Below, one piece after another: positions 6,242 through 13,908 of a stretch of 36,072 nucleotides of DNA. The notes under the pieces were generated by a model that saw only the letters and a program-made list of their open reading frames with translations, was not told the DNA's origin and ran no database searches. Position numbers and translations under genes: made by a program. Positions within the stretch are counted from its first letter, which is position 1. Each line of letters begins with the position of its first letter. Source of the DNA: Comamonadaceae bacterium (GTDB taxonomy: Bacteria > Pseudomonadota > Gammaproteobacteria > Burkholderiales > Burkholderiaceae_C); contig JAABPX010000039.1 in assembly GCA_011391745.1 (NCBI GenBank), positions 1-36,072 of the forward strand, given 5' to 3'.

Positions 6242-6544
6242 TTACTTTTTCTGTGCGGCGAAATAGCCAGCGATTTGGGTCAGTTGCTCGTCGGAATAAC
6301 CCTTGGAGATCTGGTGCATGATGGTGGCGGGCTTGGTGCCGGCTTTGTAAGCCAAAAGCGTTTTGACCATATCGTCTTGGTTTTTCCCGGCCAAGGCTTC
6401 CATGCCCGGTTCGGCGCGCCCGTTGGTGCCGTGGCAGTTGGCGCAAGCCGCCGCCCACACTTTAATTTGATTGACTTGGGCGTGAGCGCCAACAGCCGAG
6501 GCGAGCAGGGCGGTGACAACGAGCCCGTGTTTGACAAAAGGCAT
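6242..6544 (-). CDS. fccA: Flavocytochrome c sulfide dehydrogenase, mono-haem cytochrome subunit
   Basis: The 100-residue product has a signal peptide ending in AHA (about residue 22) and one haem site, CANCH at 34-38, with Met76 (ATIMHQIS) as the probable sixth ligand. It is a small class I cytochrome c, consistent with the FccA/SoxE partner of the flavoprotein encoded 10 bases downstream. Some FccA and SoxE proteins are di-haem; this one is mono-haem. The frame is open from 6661, but 6544 is chosen because GGAG at 6554-6551 precedes it and the signal peptide begins there. A weak promoter can be proposed upstream. Divergent soxCD lies on the other side of a 304-base region. Confidence 0.88.
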   Translation of the reverse strand: MPFVKHGLVVTALLASAVGAHAQVNQIKVWAAACANCHGTNGRAEPGMEALAGKNQDDMVKTLLAYKAGTKPATIMHQISKGYSDEQLTQIAGYFAAQKK

Positions 6545-6848
6545 GGTTTTCTCCAATGGGGGTAATAGAAAGTGACAATCGTAGCGCTCAAGCATCACTG
6601 TTCGCGCATATACCGATGGCTTGACTTTAACGGCACACCCTTGCCTTGAGATTGCGGACAAACCCTTGAGTTGTCAGGCTTTGTTCAGCTTTCTCGACGA
6701 CGTGTAGGACGGGGTTCGAGGGTTAGCACCTATCCATATATCAGTAACCGCTCATATAATGATTGACCTGTTTAAGCAGCTTTGCGATTCATCGGCTTGG
6801 GTCCTTGCACCCGGGCTTTCACCACCTGTCAACTTGAAGGAAGAACAA
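6545..6848. promoter_or_regulatory. Divergent promoter region between fccAB and soxCD
   Basis: This 304-base stretch contains no convincing gene. For fccA a weak promoter can be drawn on the minus strand, TTGAGC (6591-6586) and TATTAC (6567-6562) with an 18-base spacer. For soxC a perfect TATAAT lies at 6755-6760 without a good -35. A C-tract motif TACCCC-N4-GG, similar to the three operator candidates in the redox module, covers the fccA ribosome binding site at 6551-6564. No perfect FNR box is visible. Confidence 0.6.
6755..6760 (+). promoter_or_regulatory. Candidate -10 element of the sox operon
   Basis: TATAAT matches the sigma-70 -10 consensus exactly. A start about 7 bases downstream would give a leader of roughly 80 bases before the GTG start of soxC. 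The -35 region (about 6731-6737) is poor, which suits an activated promoter. Confidence 0.45.
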
Positions 6849-8195
6849 GTGTCTAAAGACCTGAGTGAAGTCATTGGGCGCGTTGTGCCCGCGCCAGAAA
6901 ATTTCCTGAGTGCTGAAAAGCTCGAAGCCGCCCGCAAGGCCCGTCGCAGCTTCATGGGCAAAGCGCTCGCCATGGGGGCCGGTGTGGCGGCCTCTGCAGG
7001 TGCCGCCACCAAGGCGATGGCCGCCGAAGGTGAAGAGGCCATTCTGAAGTTGCCCGAGCACTCCACCGGTTTGGGCATGCCCGTGGCCATGGACCCCGGC
7101 TACGGTCAGCCCAGCAAGTGGGAAACCAACCTGCGCCGCCGCCAAAGCCCTGGTCTGACCCGCGTCGACGCGGCCTCGGTCAGCTTCACGCCCCTGCAAG
7201 GCTTGTTCGGCATCATCACGCCCAGCGGCTTGCACTTTGAGCGTCACCACCAAGGTTGGTGGGACATCGATCCTTCCAAACACCGTTTGATGATCAATGG
7301 CTTGGTCAAACGCGAACGCGTCTTCACCATGGACGACTTGATGCGCTTGCCCAGCGTCTCGCGCATTCACTTCATCGAGTGCGGCGCCAACTCGGCCACC
7401 GAATGGGGCAACGTGGCGGTGCCCACCGTGCAATACACCCACGGCATGCTCAGTTGCTCGGAATTCACCGGTGTGCTGCTGTCCACGCTGTTGGAAATGT
7501 GCGGTTACGACAAAAAGAATGGCAAGTACGTGTTGGCCGAAGGTGCCGACGGTTCTTCCATGACCCGCACCATCTCCATCGACCAAGCCATGGACGACTG
7601 CATCGTGGCCTGGGCCATGAACGGTGAAATGCTGCGCCCCGAGAACGGTTACCCCCTGCGTTTGGTGGTGCCCGGCGTGCAAGGTGTGAGCTGGGTCAAG
7701 TACCTGCGTCGCATCGAAGTGGGTGACATGAAATACGCCGCCAAAGACGAGGCCGTTCACTACATCGATCACATGCCCGATGGCACGCACCGCCAATACA
7801 CCGGCATTCAAGAGTGCAAGTCGGTCATCACCACCCCGTCGGCTGGTCAAACCCTGCTCGACAAGGGCTACTACAACGTGACCGGCTTGGCTTGGTCGGG
7901 CCGTGGTGCCATTAAGCGCGTGGACGTTAGTGCCGATGGTGGGCGCAACTGGCGCACCGCCCGCTTGGAAGGCCCCATCTTGCCCAAAGCCTTGACCCGC
8001 TTCAACATTGATTGGGTTTGGGATGGCAAGCCCGCTATTTTGCAAGCCCGTGCGATCGACAGCACTGGCTACGTGCAGCCCAAGATTAATCAACTCCGTG
8101 CCGTGCGTGGCACCAAGTCCGTGTACCACCAAAACGCCATTCAGAGCTGGTTGGTGTCTGAAAACGGTGAAGTCTCTAACGTGCAGGTGTACTGA
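6849..8195 (+). CDS. soxC: Sulfane dehydrogenase SoxC (molybdenum cofactor subunit)
   Basis: SoxC belongs to the sulfite-oxidase family and, with cytochrome SoxD, oxidises the sulfane sulfur bound to SoxYZ. The 448-residue protein has a twin-arginine signal (RRSFMGK, residues 32-38) followed by an Ala/Gly-rich stretch, as needed for export of a folded Mo protein. Cys178 in HFIECGANSATEWG is the conserved molybdenum ligand. The substrate-domain motif GYPLRLVVPG and the C-terminal Mo-co oxidoreductase dimerisation domain follow. The frame is open from an ATG at 6759, but that ATG overlaps a consensus -10 element and has no ribosome binding site. GTG at 6849 has GAAGGAAG just before it and is preferred. 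The stop overlaps the soxD start by one base, so the two are translationally coupled. Confidence 0.93.
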   Translation: MSKDLSEVIGRVVPAPENFLSAEKLEAARKARRSFMGKALAMGAGVAASAGAATKAMAAEGEEAILKLPEHSTGLGMPVAMDPGYGQPSKWETNLRRRQSPGLTRVDAASVSFTPLQGLFGIITPSGLHFERHHQGWWDIDPSKHRLMINGLVKRERVFTMDDLMRLPSVSRIHFIECGANSATEWGNVAVPTVQYTHGMLSCSEFTGVLLSTLLEMCGYDKKNGKYVLAEGADGSSMTRTISIDQAMDDCIVAWAMNGEMLRPENGYPLRLVVPGVQGVSWVKYLRRIEVGDMKYAAKDEAVHYIDHMPDGTHRQYTGIQECKSVITTPSAGQTLLDKGYYNVTGLAWSGRGAIKRVDVSADGGRNWRTARLEGPILPKALTRFNIDWVWDGKPAILQARAIDSTGYVQPKINQLRAVRGTKSVYHQNAIQSWLVSENGEVSNVQVY

Positions 8196-9286
8196 TGAAC
8201 AACATGCTCAAACTTTCTCGTCACATGGCCACCGCGGCCACCGCATTGGCTTTGCTGGGTGCGGGCGTGGCCCAAGCACAAACCAAACCTTGGAACGATT
8301 TGGGTCGTCCCGCGACCCCGGCTGAAGTCAAGGCTTGGGACATTGACGTGCGCCCCGACTTCAAAGGCCTTCCCAAAGGCGCTGGTTCGGTGAGCATGGG
8401 TGAAACGGTCTGGGTGGCCAAGTGTTCGTCATGCCACGGCGATTTCGGCGAGTCCAACGAGGTGTTCACCCCCATCATTGGCGGCACCACCAAAAAAGAC
8501 ATCGAAACTGGGCGTGTGGCGGCTTTGGTTGAAGGCGCACCCGCCACGGCCCCTCAAAAGACCACCATCATGAAGGTCGCCACCCTGTCCACCATCTGGG
8601 ACTACATCAACCGCGCCATGCCTTGGAACAACCCCAAGACTCTGACCGCAGACGAAGTGTTTGGCGTGACGGCATATTTGCTGAGCTTGGCCGAAATCGT
8701 GCCGGCCGACTTTGTCTTGAGCGACCAGAACATCGCCGATGTGCAAAAGCGCATGCCCAACCGCAACGGCATGGTGTTCTATGAGCCCCTCTGGAAAGTC
8801 AACGGCAAGGGTGATGTGAAAAACGTGGCGTGCATGAAAGACTGCGAATTCGACCCACGTGTCAAATCATTCTTGCCCGACTTTGCTCGCGATGCGCACG
8901 GCAACATTCAAGAGCAAAACCGCGTGATTGGTCCTGTGCGTGGCGTGGACACCACCAAACCACCCGCAGCGCGTTTGCCGGGCGCAACAGCGGCGACGCC
9001 TGTGGCTGCAACACCCGTGGCTGCCAAAGGCCCCAACGTCAACAACCTCCTGGCAGCAAATTCCTGCACGGCGTGTCACGGCATGAAAAACAAGATCGTG
9101 GGCCCCGGCTTCAACGAAATTGCTGCTAAGCACAAAGGCAAAGCCAACTTGGAAGCCTACTTGGTCGGCAAAATCAAGAATGGCGGTTCGGGTGTGTATG
9201 GCGCAATCCCCATGCCCGCCCAACCACAAGTCAAAGACGCCGACGCGCAAGCCATGGCCCAATGGATTGCGGCAGGGGCTAAGTAA
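8195..9286 (+). CDS. soxD: Di-haem cytochrome c SoxD, partner of SoxC
   Basis: The 363-residue exported protein has a signal peptide ending VAQA (about residue 28) and two cytochrome c domains. The N-terminal one has haem site CSSCH (77-81) in the large SoxD-specific domain. The C-terminal one has CTACH (291-295), after an Ala/Pro/Val-rich linker around residues 262-282. SoxD accepts the electrons released by SoxC during sulfane oxidation. The start codon overlaps the soxC stop (TGATG). The C-terminal domain closely resembles the separate small cytochrome encoded next (NGGSGVYGAIPMP against SGGSGMYGPIPMP), which suggests a domain duplication. Confidence 0.93.
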   Translation: MNNMLKLSRHMATAATALALLGAGVAQAQTKPWNDLGRPATPAEVKAWDIDVRPDFKGLPKGAGSVSMGETVWVAKCSSCHGDFGESNEVFTPIIGGTTKKDIETGRVAALVEGAPATAPQKTTIMKVATLSTIWDYINRAMPWNNPKTLTADEVFGVTAYLLSLAEIVPADFVLSDQNIADVQKRMPNRNGMVFYEPLWKVNGKGDVKNVACMKDCEFDPRVKSFLPDFARDAHGNIQEQNRVIGPVRGVDTTKPPAARLPGATAATPVAATPVAAKGPNVNNLLAANSCTACHGMKNKIVGPGFNEIAAKHKGKANLEAYLVGKIKNGGSGVYGAIPMPAQPQVKDADAQAMAQWIAAGAK

Positions 9287-9355
9287 ATCCGTGGGTGCTT
9301 ATTTCAGCATTTAAGCGTAATCCCTCATCTTTTTCTCAACTGGAGTTGTTAAGCT

Positions 9356-9694
9356 ATGAACATGAATTTGAAACACACGATGTTGGCGCTTGCCGCTGTT
9401 TTGTCTGTCCAAGGTGCTTTTGCCATGGACGCTGCTGCTGCCAAAGCCCTGGCCGCCAAGAGCGCATGCTTGGCATGCCATGCGGTCGACAAAAAAATGG
9501 TGGGCCCTGCCTACAAAGACGTGGCGGCCAAGCACAAAGGCCAAGCCGATGCGGTGGATAAAGTGGCCGCTCGCATCAAATCCGGTGGTTCCGGCATGTA
9601 CGGCCCCATCCCCATGCCCCCTCAGTCCAACCTCAAGCCCGATGAATTGAAATTGCTGGCCCAATGGATTTTGGCCGGTGCCCCAGACAAGTGA
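9356..9694 (+). CDS. Small class I cytochrome c (c551/c552 type) in the sox operon
   Basis: The 112-residue protein has a signal peptide ending AFA (about residue 23), a single haem site CLACH (38-42) and the methionine ligand in IPMPPQ (Met87). Its sequence after the haem (MVGPAYKDVAAKHKG, then IKSGGSGMYGPIPMP) follows the C-terminal domain of SoxD almost position by position. That puts it in the cytochrome c551/c552 family. A ribosome binding site (GGAG at 9340-9343) lies upstream. Its place between soxD and soxY suggests it carries electrons from SoxCD or SoxAX to a terminal oxidase; this is inferred from position. The stop is 29 bases before soxY. Confidence 0.9.
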   Translation: MNMNLKHTMLALAAVLSVQGAFAMDAAAAKALAAKSACLACHAVDKKMVGPAYKDVAAKHKGQADAVDKVAARIKSGGSGMYGPIPMPPQSNLKPDELKLLAQWILAGAPDK

Positions 9695-9723
9695 ACAACC
9701 ATTTTTTACTCAAGGAGTTTGAT

Positions 9724-10179
9724 ATGAAAGCAACCCGTCGCCAAGCGATCAAAACCACCGGTGCCATGGCTACCTTGGTGTCTTTGGGTCTTGTGACCCA
9801 GAGCCAAGCCCAAGCCGCAGTGGACCGCGCATCGTTTGAAGTCAAGACCATGGCCGATGCGCTCAAAGCCATCGGTGGTACCCCCGCTACCAGCGACCAA
9901 ATTTCTGTTGTGTCTCCTGACATCGCAGAAAACGGCGCCGTGGTGCCCGTGGGCGCGTCCAGCAAGCTGGCCGACACCACCGAAATCTACCTCTTGGTTG
10001 AGAAGAACCCAACGCCCTTGGCTGCTGGTTTTATGTTGCCCGCTGGCACCGTGGCCGATGTGCAAACCCGTTTGAAAATGGGCCAAAGCACCAATGTGAT
10101 CGCGGTGGTCAAGGCGGGTGGCAAGTTGTATTCCGCCACCAAAGAAACCAAGGTGACCTTGGGCGGCTGCGGCGGTTAA
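9724..10179 (+). CDS. soxY: Sulfur carrier protein SoxY
   Basis: SoxY carries the sulfur intermediates of the Sox cycle on a C-terminal swinging arm. The 151-residue protein ends in GGCGG, with Cys149 as the carrier thiol. The N-terminus has a twin-arginine signal (TRRQAIKTTG, residues 4-13), consistent with export as a folded complex with SoxZ, which has no signal of its own. The frame is open from 9664 but AAGGAG at 9712-9717 and the Tat signal place the start at 9724. soxZ follows after 51 bases. Confidence 0.96.
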   Translation: MKATRRQAIKTTGAMATLVSLGLVTQSQAQAAVDRASFEVKTMADALKAIGGTPATSDQISVVSPDIAENGAVVPVGASSKLADTTEIYLLVEKNPTPLAAGFMLPAGTVADVQTRLKMGQSTNVIAVVKAGGKLYSATKETKVTLGGCGG

Positions 10180-10230
10180 TCGACTGCGCACCAGCAAACA
10201 CATTCATTTTTTAGAACACAGGAGTTCAAC

Positions 10231-10515
10231 ATGGCCGATCCAATGCGCATCCGTGCAGCCCTCGCTGGCGACATCACCACCGTTCGTGTGCTGATGTCCC
10301 ACCCCATGACCACCGGCAAAGAGCCACACTTCATCACCGACTTAGAAGCCACCCACAACGGCAAAACCGTTCTGAAGGGCATGTTCAGCGGTGCCGTGTC
10401 GCAAAACCCTTTCTTGTCCTTCCAGTTCAAGGGTGCCGCCAAGGGTGACAAAGTCTCCGTCAAATGGGTGGACAACAAAGGTCAGACCCGCACCGACGAA
10501 GCCGCCATTGCCTGA
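10231..10515 (+). CDS. soxZ: Thiosulfate oxidation carrier subunit SoxZ
   Basis: SoxZ pairs with SoxY to form the carrier complex. The sequence begins MADPMRIRA and has the family motifs VLMSHPM, ATHNGKTV, NPFLSFQFKG and VSVKWVDN. It lacks a signal peptide, as expected for a protein exported with SoxY. At 94 residues it is about ten shorter than usual: the loop that normally follows SHxMxTG (Arg/Lys/Asp-rich, ending LIP) is missing, and GKEPHF follows directly. The ribosome binding site is AGGAG at 10220-10224. A strong terminator-like hairpin follows before soxA. Confidence 0.95.
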   Translation: MADPMRIRAALAGDITTVRVLMSHPMTTGKEPHFITDLEATHNGKTVLKGMFSGAVSQNPFLSFQFKGAAKGDKVSVKWVDNKGQTRTDEAAIA

Positions 10516-10531
10516 TTGCGTGGTGTGATAC

Positions 10532-10572
10532 AAACGGCCAGCCACCACCGTTGCTGGCCGTTTTTGATTTTT
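10532..10572 (+). terminator. Intrinsic terminator or attenuator between soxZ and soxA
   Basis: A perfect 11-bp stem, AAACGGCCAGC at 10532-10542 with GCTGGCCGTTT at 10553-10563, closes a 10-base loop. It runs into a T-rich stretch (10561-10572). The soxA ribosome binding site begins about 10 bases later, leaving no visible room for a new promoter, so partial read-through is likely. Confidence 0.85.
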
Positions 10573-10594
10573 TGACACAACAAGGAGACTCCAG

Positions 10595-11407
10595 ATGAAG
10601 AAGAACCTGGTCATGCGTCCCGTGGTGTTGGCTGCGCTGATGTCCATCGGGCTGAGCGCTGCGCACGCACAAGGATCGGCAGCCGATGGCATTGCCAAGT
10701 ACCGCGAGATGTTGCAAGACGGCAATCCCGCTGAATTGTTCGAAGCCAAGGGCGAAGACCTGTGGAAACAAAAACGAGGCCCCAAAAATGCCTCTCTGGA
10801 GCAATGCGATTTGGGCAAAGGCCCCGGCGTGACCAAAGGCGCATTTGTCGAATTGCCCCGTTACTTCAAAGACACCAAACGTGTTCAAGATTTGGAAACC
10901 CGCTTGATCACTTGCATGGAAACCCTGCAAGGTTTCAACGCGGAAGAAATTTACAAGACCCCGTTTCGCCAAGGCGAAATGGCCAACGTGACCGCTTTGG
11001 CCACCTATGTGGCGACACAGTCCAAAGGCATGCGATTTAAGCTGCCACAGACGCACAAGCAGGAAAAAACCATGTACGAGGTGGGCAAGCGTGCCTTCTT
11101 CCAGCGTGCTGGTACCCACGACTTTTCTTGTGCTTCTTGCCACGGTGAAGACGACAAGCGCATCCGCTTGCAAGACCTGCCCAACTTGACCAAGAACCCC
11201 GGTGACGGTGTTGGTTTTGCCGCATGGCCTGCCTATCGTGTTTCGAACGCCCAAATGTGGGGCATGCAGCTTCGCTTAAACGATTGCTACCGTCAGCAGC
11301 GTTTTCCCGAGCCGAAATTTGGCAGCGATGTGACGGTTGCCTTGGGCGTTTATATGGGTGTGAACGCCAAAGGCGCTGAGTCCATTGTGCCCGCCATCAA
11401 GCGTTGA
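10595..11407 (+). CDS. soxA: Sulfur oxidation cytochrome SoxA
   Basis: With SoxX, SoxA oxidatively couples thiosulfate to the SoxY cysteine. The 270-residue precursor has a signal peptide ending AHA (residue 25). The C-terminal domain has haem site CASCH (179-183), and Cys231 in LRLNDCYRQQRFPEP is the cysteine that becomes a persulfide ligand and forms part of the active site. The N-terminal domain has lost its haem motif and keeps Cys71 and Cys107, which probably form a disulfide, so this is the mono-haem SoxA type. AAGGAG at 10582-10587 sets the start. soxX follows after 15 bases. Confidence 0.95.
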   Translation: MKKNLVMRPVVLAALMSIGLSAAHAQGSAADGIAKYREMLQDGNPAELFEAKGEDLWKQKRGPKNASLEQCDLGKGPGVTKGAFVELPRYFKDTKRVQDLETRLITCMETLQGFNAEEIYKTPFRQGEMANVTALATYVATQSKGMRFKLPQTHKQEKTMYEVGKRAFFQRAGTHDFSCASCHGEDDKRIRLQDLPNLTKNPGDGVGFAAWPAYRVSNAQMWGMQLRLNDCYRQQRFPEPKFGSDVTVALGVYMGVNAKGAESIVPAIKR

Positions 11408-11422
11408 TCAGGAGACACGAAC

Positions 11423-12067
11423 ATGAATATCAAACAACTGACCACCTCCGTTGCTGTGATGGCGTTTGCGGGTTTGACCGCCACCACCGCGTGGGCCAAT
11501 TACGACAAAATCGCAGCCGATGTGATCAAGAAGTCCTTTCAAGACCGTGGCATTGCCAAAGTTGATCGTTTGAATGTTGATGAGGCCAACCGTCTGTGTT
11601 CGGCGGCCGATGTGGCTCGCAAGCCCATCGCCAAAAAAGCCGCGCAGAGAATCGAAGCCGAGAACATGAAGACCATTAAGTGGCCAGCCGAAGGCAAGTT
11701 CTTGGGTGACTGGAAAGAGGGCGAAAAAATCGCTCAAAGTGGCCGTGGCCTGACATGGACGGACACCGCTGAGGCTGCCAATGGTGGCAACTGCTACAAC
11801 TGCCACCAAATCAGCAAGGAAGAAATTTCTTACGGTACCTTGGGGCCGAGTCTTTACAACTACGGCAAATTGCGCGGCGTGACCGATCCTTCGGCCGCCG
11901 CCTCCAAAGCCATCGTCGAGTACACCTGGGGCAAGCTGTACAACTCGCGCGCTTACAACGCGTGCTCGCAAATGCCACGCGCGGGTCACATGGGTATCTT
12001 GAACGAGACCCAACTTCAGCACATCATGGCCTTGTTGCTTGACCCCGCATCGCCGGTCAACAAGTAA
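11423..12067 (+). CDS. soxX: Sulfur oxidation cytochrome SoxX
   Basis: SoxX is the electron-accepting partner of SoxA. The 214-residue precursor has a signal peptide ending AWA (residue 25) and one haem site, CYNCH (124-128). Methionine 184 in CSQMPRAGHMG is the expected sixth ligand. It is longer than minimal SoxX proteins: an N-terminal extension of about 90 residues (26-118) precedes the cytochrome domain and holds Cys59, while Cys181 lies beside the Met ligand. The ribosome binding site is AGGAG at 11410-11414. soxB follows after 113 bases containing hairpins. Confidence 0.95.
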   Translation: MNIKQLTTSVAVMAFAGLTATTAWANYDKIAADVIKKSFQDRGIAKVDRLNVDEANRLCSAADVARKPIAKKAAQRIEAENMKTIKWPAEGKFLGDWKEGEKIAQSGRGLTWTDTAEAANGGNCYNCHQISKEEISYGTLGPSLYNYGKLRGVTDPSAAASKAIVEYTWGKLYNSRAYNACSQMPRAGHMGILNETQLQHIMALLLDPASPVNK

Positions 12068-12076
12068 GCCATTTGG

Positions 12077-12142
12077 CGGGTCTTGTCCTTTGGGATGAGG
12101 CCCGTCAGGCCAAGCACCAGCCCGTTGGGGGCGATTTTTTTT
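12077..12142 (+). terminator. Hairpins with T8 run between soxX and soxB
   Basis: A 12-bp stem including G-T pairs (12077-12088 with 12093-12104) is followed by a short stem, GCCC at 12120-12123 with GGGC at 12129-12132. Eight T residues follow at 12135-12142. The last part has terminator form, though its stem is short. soxB starts 38 bases later, so this may attenuate rather than end transcription. Confidence 0.6.
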
Positions 12143-12180
12143 GGCATAAATATCAGTGATCAATTGAAAAGGAATGTTTT

Positions 12181-13905
12181 ATGAGCTTCAGTCGTCGTGA
12201 ATTCATGCAGGTGTTGGCCGTGGCCACTGCCGGTGGCATGGCTTTGAACCACAAAGACCTCTTGGCGGGTCACCACGGCGCGGCTCAGCGTTTGTACGAC
12301 GTGCCCAAGTTCGGCAACGTCAGCTTCATGCACTTCACCGATTGCCACGCGCAACTCACGCCAGTGTATTTCCGTGAGCCCAATGTGAACCTGGGTGTGG
12401 CAGAGGCCGTGGGTCGCCCACCGCACATCGTCGGTGAGCAACTGTTGAAGTTCTACGGCATGAAGCCCGGTACGCCTGAAGCCCACGCTTTCAGCTACCT
12501 CGATTTCTCGCAAGCTGCCAAAACCTATGGCAAGGTCGGCGGTTTCGCCCACTTGGCCACCTTGGTCAAACAAATCAAGGCCAGTCGCCCACACGCGCTC
12601 TTGCTCGACGGCGGCGACACCTGGCAGGGTTCGGCCACGTCGTTGTGGACCAATGGCCAAGACATGGTCGACGCCTGCAAGATGCTGGGCGTGAACATGA
12701 TGACCCCGCATTGGGAATTCACTTTCGGTGCCAAGCGCGTGCAAGAAGTGGTTGAGAAAGACTTCAAAGGCCACATCGAATTTTTGGCCCAAAACGTCAA
12801 GACCACCGACTTCGAAGACCTGGTCTTTAAGCCTTACGCCATGCGCGAGATGAACGGCGTTCAAGTGGCCGTGATCGGGCAAGCTTTTCCCTACACCCCG
12901 ATTGCCAACCCCCGCTACATGGTGCCCGACTGGACCTTCGGTATCCAAGACGAGCACATGCAAAAAGTGGTGGATGAGGCGCGCAGCAAAGGTGCACAAG
13001 TGGTCGTGGTGCTGTCTCACAACGGCATGGACGTTGACATCAAAATGGCCTCGCGCGTGCGCGGCATCGACGCGGTCTTGGGTGGTCACACCCACGACGG
13101 CATGCCCGCGCCGGTGATCGTGAAGAACAGTGGTGGGCAGACCTTGGTCACCAACGCTGGCTCAAATTCCAAGTTCTTGGGCGTGCTCGACTTTGACGTG
13201 CGCGGCGGCAAAGTGCAGGGTTACCAGTACCGTTTGTTGCCCGTGTTCTCCAACCTGATCGCGGCCGACAAAGCGATGGACGCCTTCATCACCCAAGTGC
13301 GCGCCCCTTACAAGGCCAAGCTGGACGAAAAACTGGCCGTGACCGAAGACCTGCTCTACCGCCGCGGCAACTTCAACGGCTCGTGGGACCAGATCATTTG
13401 TGACGCGCTCATGGAAGTCAAAGGCGCCGACATGGCTTTCTCGCCTGGCGTGCGTTGGGGCACGTCCTTGCTGCCCGGCGACACCATCACCTACGAAAAA
13501 ATGATGGACCAAATGGCGCTGACCTACCCCGCCACCACCCTCACCGAATTCACTGGCGAGCAAATCAAAGGCATTTTGGAAGACGTGGCCGACAACATCT
13601 TCAACCCCGATCCCTACTACCAGCAAGGTGGTGACATGGTGCGCGTCGGTGGCATGGCTTATGACATCAGTCCCAACGCCAAAAACGGCTCACGCATCAA
13701 CAACATGTCGCTCAAAGGCAAACCCATTGACGCCAACAAAAAGTACAAGGTGGCCGGCTGGGCCTCGGTGCAAGAAGGCACCCAAGGCGAGCCGATCTGG
13801 GACGTGGTCTCGGGTTATTTGCGCGACAAGAAAGTCATCAAGGGCGTGAAGATCAACACCCCCAAAGTCGTGGGTATGGGCAACAACCCCGGCATGGTCA
13901 TCTGA
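12181..13905 (+). CDS. soxB: Thiosulfohydrolase SoxB
   Basis: SoxB is a di-manganese periplasmic hydrolase that releases sulfate from the sulfonate group on SoxY. The 574-residue protein has a twin-arginine signal (SRREFMQVL, residues 4-12). Metal-site motifs of the 5'-nucleotidase superfamily are present: DCHAQLTP (54-61), LLDGGDTWQGS, LSHNGMDVD and GGHTHDG. The C-terminal 5'-nucleotidase domain follows. The start is preceded by AAGGAA at 12169-12174. It ends 3 bases from the stop of the convergent metallo-hydrolase gene, with no terminator visible between them. Confidence 0.96.
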   Translation: MSFSRREFMQVLAVATAGGMALNHKDLLAGHHGAAQRLYDVPKFGNVSFMHFTDCHAQLTPVYFREPNVNLGVAEAVGRPPHIVGEQLLKFYGMKPGTPEAHAFSYLDFSQAAKTYGKVGGFAHLATLVKQIKASRPHALLLDGGDTWQGSATSLWTNGQDMVDACKMLGVNMMTPHWEFTFGAKRVQEVVEKDFKGHIEFLAQNVKTTDFEDLVFKPYAMREMNGVQVAVIGQAFPYTPIANPRYMVPDWTFGIQDEHMQKVVDEARSKGAQVVVVLSHNGMDVDIKMASRVRGIDAVLGGHTHDGMPAPVIVKNSGGQTLVTNAGSNSKFLGVLDFDVRGGKVQGYQYRLLPVFSNLIAADKAMDAFITQVRAPYKAKLDEKLAVTEDLLYRRGNFNGSWDQIICDALMEVKGADMAFSPGVRWGTSLLPGDTITYEKMMDQMALTYPATTLTEFTGEQIKGILEDVADNIFNPDPYYQQGGDMVRVGGMAYDISPNAKNGSRINNMSLKGKPIDANKKYKVAGWASVQEGTQGEPIWDVVSGYLRDKKVIKGVKINTPKVVGMGNNPGMVI

Positions 13906-13908
13906 GGT

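Noticed and set aside
6819..8132. 437-codon open frame on the strand opposite soxC
   Set aside because: It is antisense to a clear soxC, has no recognisable domains, and its His/Gly/Val-rich composition is typical of the complement of GC-rich coding DNA.
12150..12164. FNR-like box before soxB
   Set aside because: Only one half (TTGAT on the minus strand) fits; the other half does not match ATCAA.
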